Source: a virus. Taken from it: DNA of 23,021 bases. Where the stretch lies: IMG/VR virus record IMGVR_UViG_3300034418_011092, positions 1-23,021 of that record, one strand, 5' to 3'. The notes below the pieces were generated by a model. It did not search any database, was not told the origin of the DNA, and saw only the letters and a list, made by a program, of their open reading frames with translations. Position 1 is the stretch's first letter. Each line of letters opens with the position of its first letter. The position numbers were made by a program, and so were the translations under genes. Of this stretch, positions 20,406 to 23,021 are shown piece by piece.

Positions 20406-23021
20406 ATGGCTAATCCTGTAAACATCAATGTTGGCGCCATCCAGCGCCCTGGAGTGTTTGTTACTCAGTCATCGACTGGTGGATTACCTCAACCCCTAGC
20501 CTCTCACGCTATTGGTTACATTTTTGGTTCTACTCCGGTAGATCCATACGATGCAAATCCCGTCGAAGAGTATTCATCTCTCCCTCCTTACCAACCCACC
20601 CAGGTTGGTTCGCTAGAGGACTTTGTTCAGAAAGCAGGTGGTGTACCAACTGCTGCTAACAGTCCTCAGTCCATTATTTCTTACGATTCAGTAAGAGCAT
20701 TTTTTGATAATGTCGGTGTAAATGGAATTCTATACTACACCCGCGTAACCCCTACTCCTGAGACAAAAATTGTCGTGAGCAAAGGAGCAGGTTGGAATCT
20801 ATTTTCTTTGAAACTTGGTGGAAGATACTTTGGAGATAAGTCTCTGGGTATCAATGATGCCGAAGGCGTAGAAATTAGAGTTATCTCAACTACTTCTTTA
20901 GATGCAAATGATAACGCATTTGATATCGTAGGATATTTGAGAGAAGAAGATCCTGATTTTAGCACATTCTATAGAATCGAGCAAGACGACGAAGAATCAA
21001 AGAACGCTACTTTTAGAATTTATTCTAAAGATACCCGCGTAATTCCCGTTGTTGATACCTTCAAGGCTTATCAGATTTCTGATACTGCATACGCAACTCC
21101 AGAAAACGCAGGAGCGGTCAATCAGTACGTTCCGATTAAAGAGCTTAATTTCCGTTGCGTTGCAAGAGACGTACTAACACAAGAAACACCTCTATTTGTT
21201 TCTGGTGCGGCTATTGGAAACTTTTTAGAAGCAACTTCAGTTACTGCGAATACAAATGGCACGAACTCTTTTGAAAGTGCTAGTGGAAAAATCAGAGTAG
21301 CTGATATCACTTCTCTATCTATTGGGACCGATGCTCTTGCTCCTGGAGACAAGGTTGTTTTAGAAGGTATTGACTTAGGTCAGGCATATAACGGAGCCGG
21401 TGAACTTCCCGCTGGTGGCGTTTTTTATAGCACAATCTACGAAGTACTGAGCGTAGATGCCCCAGATGATTCCTTTATTCTTGATAACGGCTCTGGTTCG
21501 CCTCTTCTCTTCACTTCTAACGATTTAACTTCTGTAGTAAGAGTTCGTAGATTGGCTTATGATCCTTCAGAAGCTACTGAAGTATACCAAGCTATCGAAG
21601 ATTTTCTAATTGACCAGGAAATCTATGCTACTGCAGCTGACATCCCCGATGACAAAATTGTTGCGGTATCGAGCGATGAAAGAGTAGGAAAAGATGATCA
21701 TATCCGCTGGAGTGACTCATTCGCTGCTTATTATCAGTGGGATGCTGGAACTACTGCATTTACACCAGGTGCAGATGGCACGGGTCTTAGCGTAATTCCA
21801 CAAGGTACAATTACCTCGGTTGGTGGTAATGTAACAAGAACCGGATATGTTCCTGATAGTGTTCAAGTTTTCTACGTAAACGTAGCAGGCGAAAACAGAG
21901 TAATCATCGCCAATGGCGCTACTCCTGCGGAACTAACCGATAGCATCACTACTTCGCTCAAAGAAATTCTTCAAGAAAAAGAACTCGATGGGTTCTACAT
22001 CGTTGAGTCGGTAGAAGTTGACTATGAAACTGCGCTCGGAGCGGGTAATTATGCCCCGAATAACGGCGAAGCAATCGGAACAACCTTAGCTGTAGCAGGT
22101 GCTCCTGCCCTCCGTCCTTCGGCCGATGGTAGAGAACTCACAGGCTCACTTAGCGTAACTTCTGGAAATACCACAGTCCTAGGCACAAGATCTGCTCAAA
22201 CAGGGACCATTGAACTCCAAGCAAATGGATCATTACTGGGTACAAACACAAACTTCCTTAGCGTAATTGCTCCTGGTTACAGAATCCTTATCGGATCTGA
22301 TACCTACGAAGTAGTTAGTGTTGCTTCAAACTCCCAGGCAATTGTTCGTAATCCTGGAAGCGCAACTGTTGCTTCTGGTGCTTCATATAGCATCGTAAGT
22401 TCTAGATTTACTGAGGAGCTATATGGCGGTGCTTCTATTGTTATCAATGGATATCGCTTTACAGTTAATTCCGTAACCAATGACGGAGAAATTGTAGTTG
22501 CTGAACAGCCCGCATTTACCTCAAGTTCAACACAAGGATTCTTAGATAGCTCTTCTGCTAATGGATTCTATCGCCACGATTATATTCTTAAGGTAAAAAT
22601 TACCTCTAAAAATGGTACTTCTTCGCCTATCGTACCTGGCTTAAATCGCTATGGTAAAAAAGACGAGAATATTATCAGAGCCAACTCAATCGACGAAGCC
22701 GCAGACTTTGCAAACTATAAGCTTTCTGCAAAAGCAAGATCACAAGACTTTACCTATGCCATCGAGCAAGGTATGGGATCCGGTGATTTCCGTCCTGGAT
22801 TCTTAATGGCTCCAGAGGCTTTTGCTGGAATTAAGTCAGAAGTGGGCGGATTAAGCAAAACCCAAGCACGTGAAGAAAGAGTAAAAGTTACTCAATCTCT
22901 CTTAAAAGCTGCTGAGGGTAAGCTAGGAGGAACAGAAGGAATCTCTGGAACTCAACATATTGCCTTGGTTGATTGCGGATCTGATGAACTAAGCCTAAGC
23001 GAAGTTCAAGACGAGCTGTCA
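20406..23021 (+). CDS. Tail sheath protein, 3' end outside window
   Basis: At least 872 codons, running off the right edge. The sheath subunit forms the contractile outer cylinder of the tail. Seen: an N-terminal sheath signature (RPGVFVTQSS about 14-23, then IGYIFGSTP near 37-45, SLEDFVQKAGG near 69-79), a DIPDDKIVAVSS segment in the middle and FRPGFLMAPEAF near 795-806, where sheath C-terminal domains begin. It is longer than T4 gp18 (about 660 aa) even though cut. The excess includes inserted beta-rich domains at about 280-395 and 600-666; the latter has the G-T-x-x-x-x-x-G-T-N-T-x-F-x-S-V-x-x-G-Y-x-I layout of a small phage virion domain. ATG start has no SD, only AAAGAA upstream. Tube and sheath are far apart on opposite strands. 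Confidence 0.88.
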   Translation, partial: MANPVNINVGAIQRPGVFVTQSSTGGLPQPLASHAIGYIFGSTPVDPYDANPVEEYSSLPPYQPTQVGSLEDFVQKAGGVPTAANSPQSIISYDSVRAFFDNVGVNGILYYTRVTPTPETKIVVSKGAGWNLFSLKLGGRYFGDKSLGINDAEGVEIRVISTTSLDANDNAFDIVGYLREEDPDFSTFYRIEQDDEESKNATFRIYSKDTRVIPVVDTFKAYQISDTAYATPENAGAVNQYVPIKELNFRCVARDVLTQETPLFVSGAAIGNFLEATSVTANTNGTNSFESASGKIRVADITSLSIGTDALAPGDKVVLEGIDLGQAYNGAGELPAGGVFYSTIYEVLSVDAPDDSFILDNGSGSPLLFTSNDLTSVVRVRRLAYDPSEATEVYQAIEDFLIDQEIYATAADIPDDKIVAVSSDERVGKDDHIRWSDSFAAYYQWDAGTTAFTPGADGTGLSVIPQGTITSVGGNVTRTGYVPDSVQVFYVNVAGENRVIIANGATPAELTDSITTSLKEILQEKELDGFYIVESVEVDYETALGAGNYAPNNGEAIGTTLAVAGAPALRPSADGRELTGSLSVTSGNTTVLGTRSAQTGTIELQANGSLLGTNTNFLSVIAPGYRILIGSDTYEVVSVASNSQAIVRNPGSATVASGASYSIVSSRFTEELYGGASIVINGYRFTVNSVTNDGEIVVAEQPAFTSSSTQGFLDSSSANGFYRHDYILKVKITSKNGTSSPIVPGLNRYGKKDENIIRANSIDEAADFANYKLSAKARSQDFTYAIEQGMGSGDFRPGFLMAPEAFAGIKSEVGGLSKTQAREERVKVTQSLLKAAEGKLGGTEGISGTQHIALVDCGSDELSLSEVQDELS

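Noticed and set aside
1-23021. tRNA genes, CRISPR arrays, insertion sequences, integrase or attachment sites
   Set aside because: None seen; intergenic gaps are too short for most, and no regular short repeats or transposase motifs appear.

Overview
The window looks like part of the structural (late) region of a tailed bacteriophage with a contractile tail. The support is a Mu gp29/DUF935-type portal protein, a probable tail-tube protein, a large tail-sheath protein, tail-assembly-chaperone-like genes and several fibre or adhesin proteins. A dCMP deaminase shows a nucleotide-metabolism module as well. The DNA is A+T-rich, and some fibre-type repeats resemble those I associate with marine cyanophage-like myoviruses. 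The host cannot be fixed from the sequence. No integrase, tRNA, rRNA, CRISPR array or insertion sequence is visible.

Layout: (i) 1-11133 is on the minus strand. Read 5' to 3' from 11133 it encodes a LOG-like Rossmann protein, a 321-aa unknown, a 58-aa acidic protein, the portal, the tail tube, a 1706-aa subtilisin-like protease carrying seven Ig-like domains, and a fibre/adhesin that runs off the left edge. (ii) 11196-17784 is on the plus strand: a 1288-aa unknown probable virion protein, a leucine-rich-repeat protein, a tail fibre and a small fibre-like protein. (iii) 17776-19257 is on the minus strand: two small unknowns with a late-type leader, then dCMP deaminase and a coupled 115-aa protein. 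(iv) 19334-23021 is on the plus strand: two tail-assembly-chaperone-like proteins, an 80-aa unknown, and the tail sheath, which is cut by the right edge. Coding is very dense. No gene-free gap reaches 300 bases (the largest are about 80), so the intergenic spaces hold little beyond promoters and leaders.

The most striking non-coding feature is the octamer GTTTAAAG. It sits in sense orientation 18-39 nt upstream of almost every operon-leading gene (seven exact copies plus one GTTTAAAT), on whichever strand the gene lies. At both divergent junctions it forms back-to-back inverted copies. The dCMP deaminase operon lacks it and has a sigma70-like TATAAT instead. I infer that GTTTAAAG is the late-promoter core, or another late regulatory element, of this phage.

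How the genes fit together: portal, tube, sheath and chaperones build the particle. The fibre, LRR, Ig/protease and repeat proteins probably decorate the tail or baseplate and act in host-surface recognition and digestion. dCMP deaminase supplies dUMP for thymidylate synthesis during genome replication.
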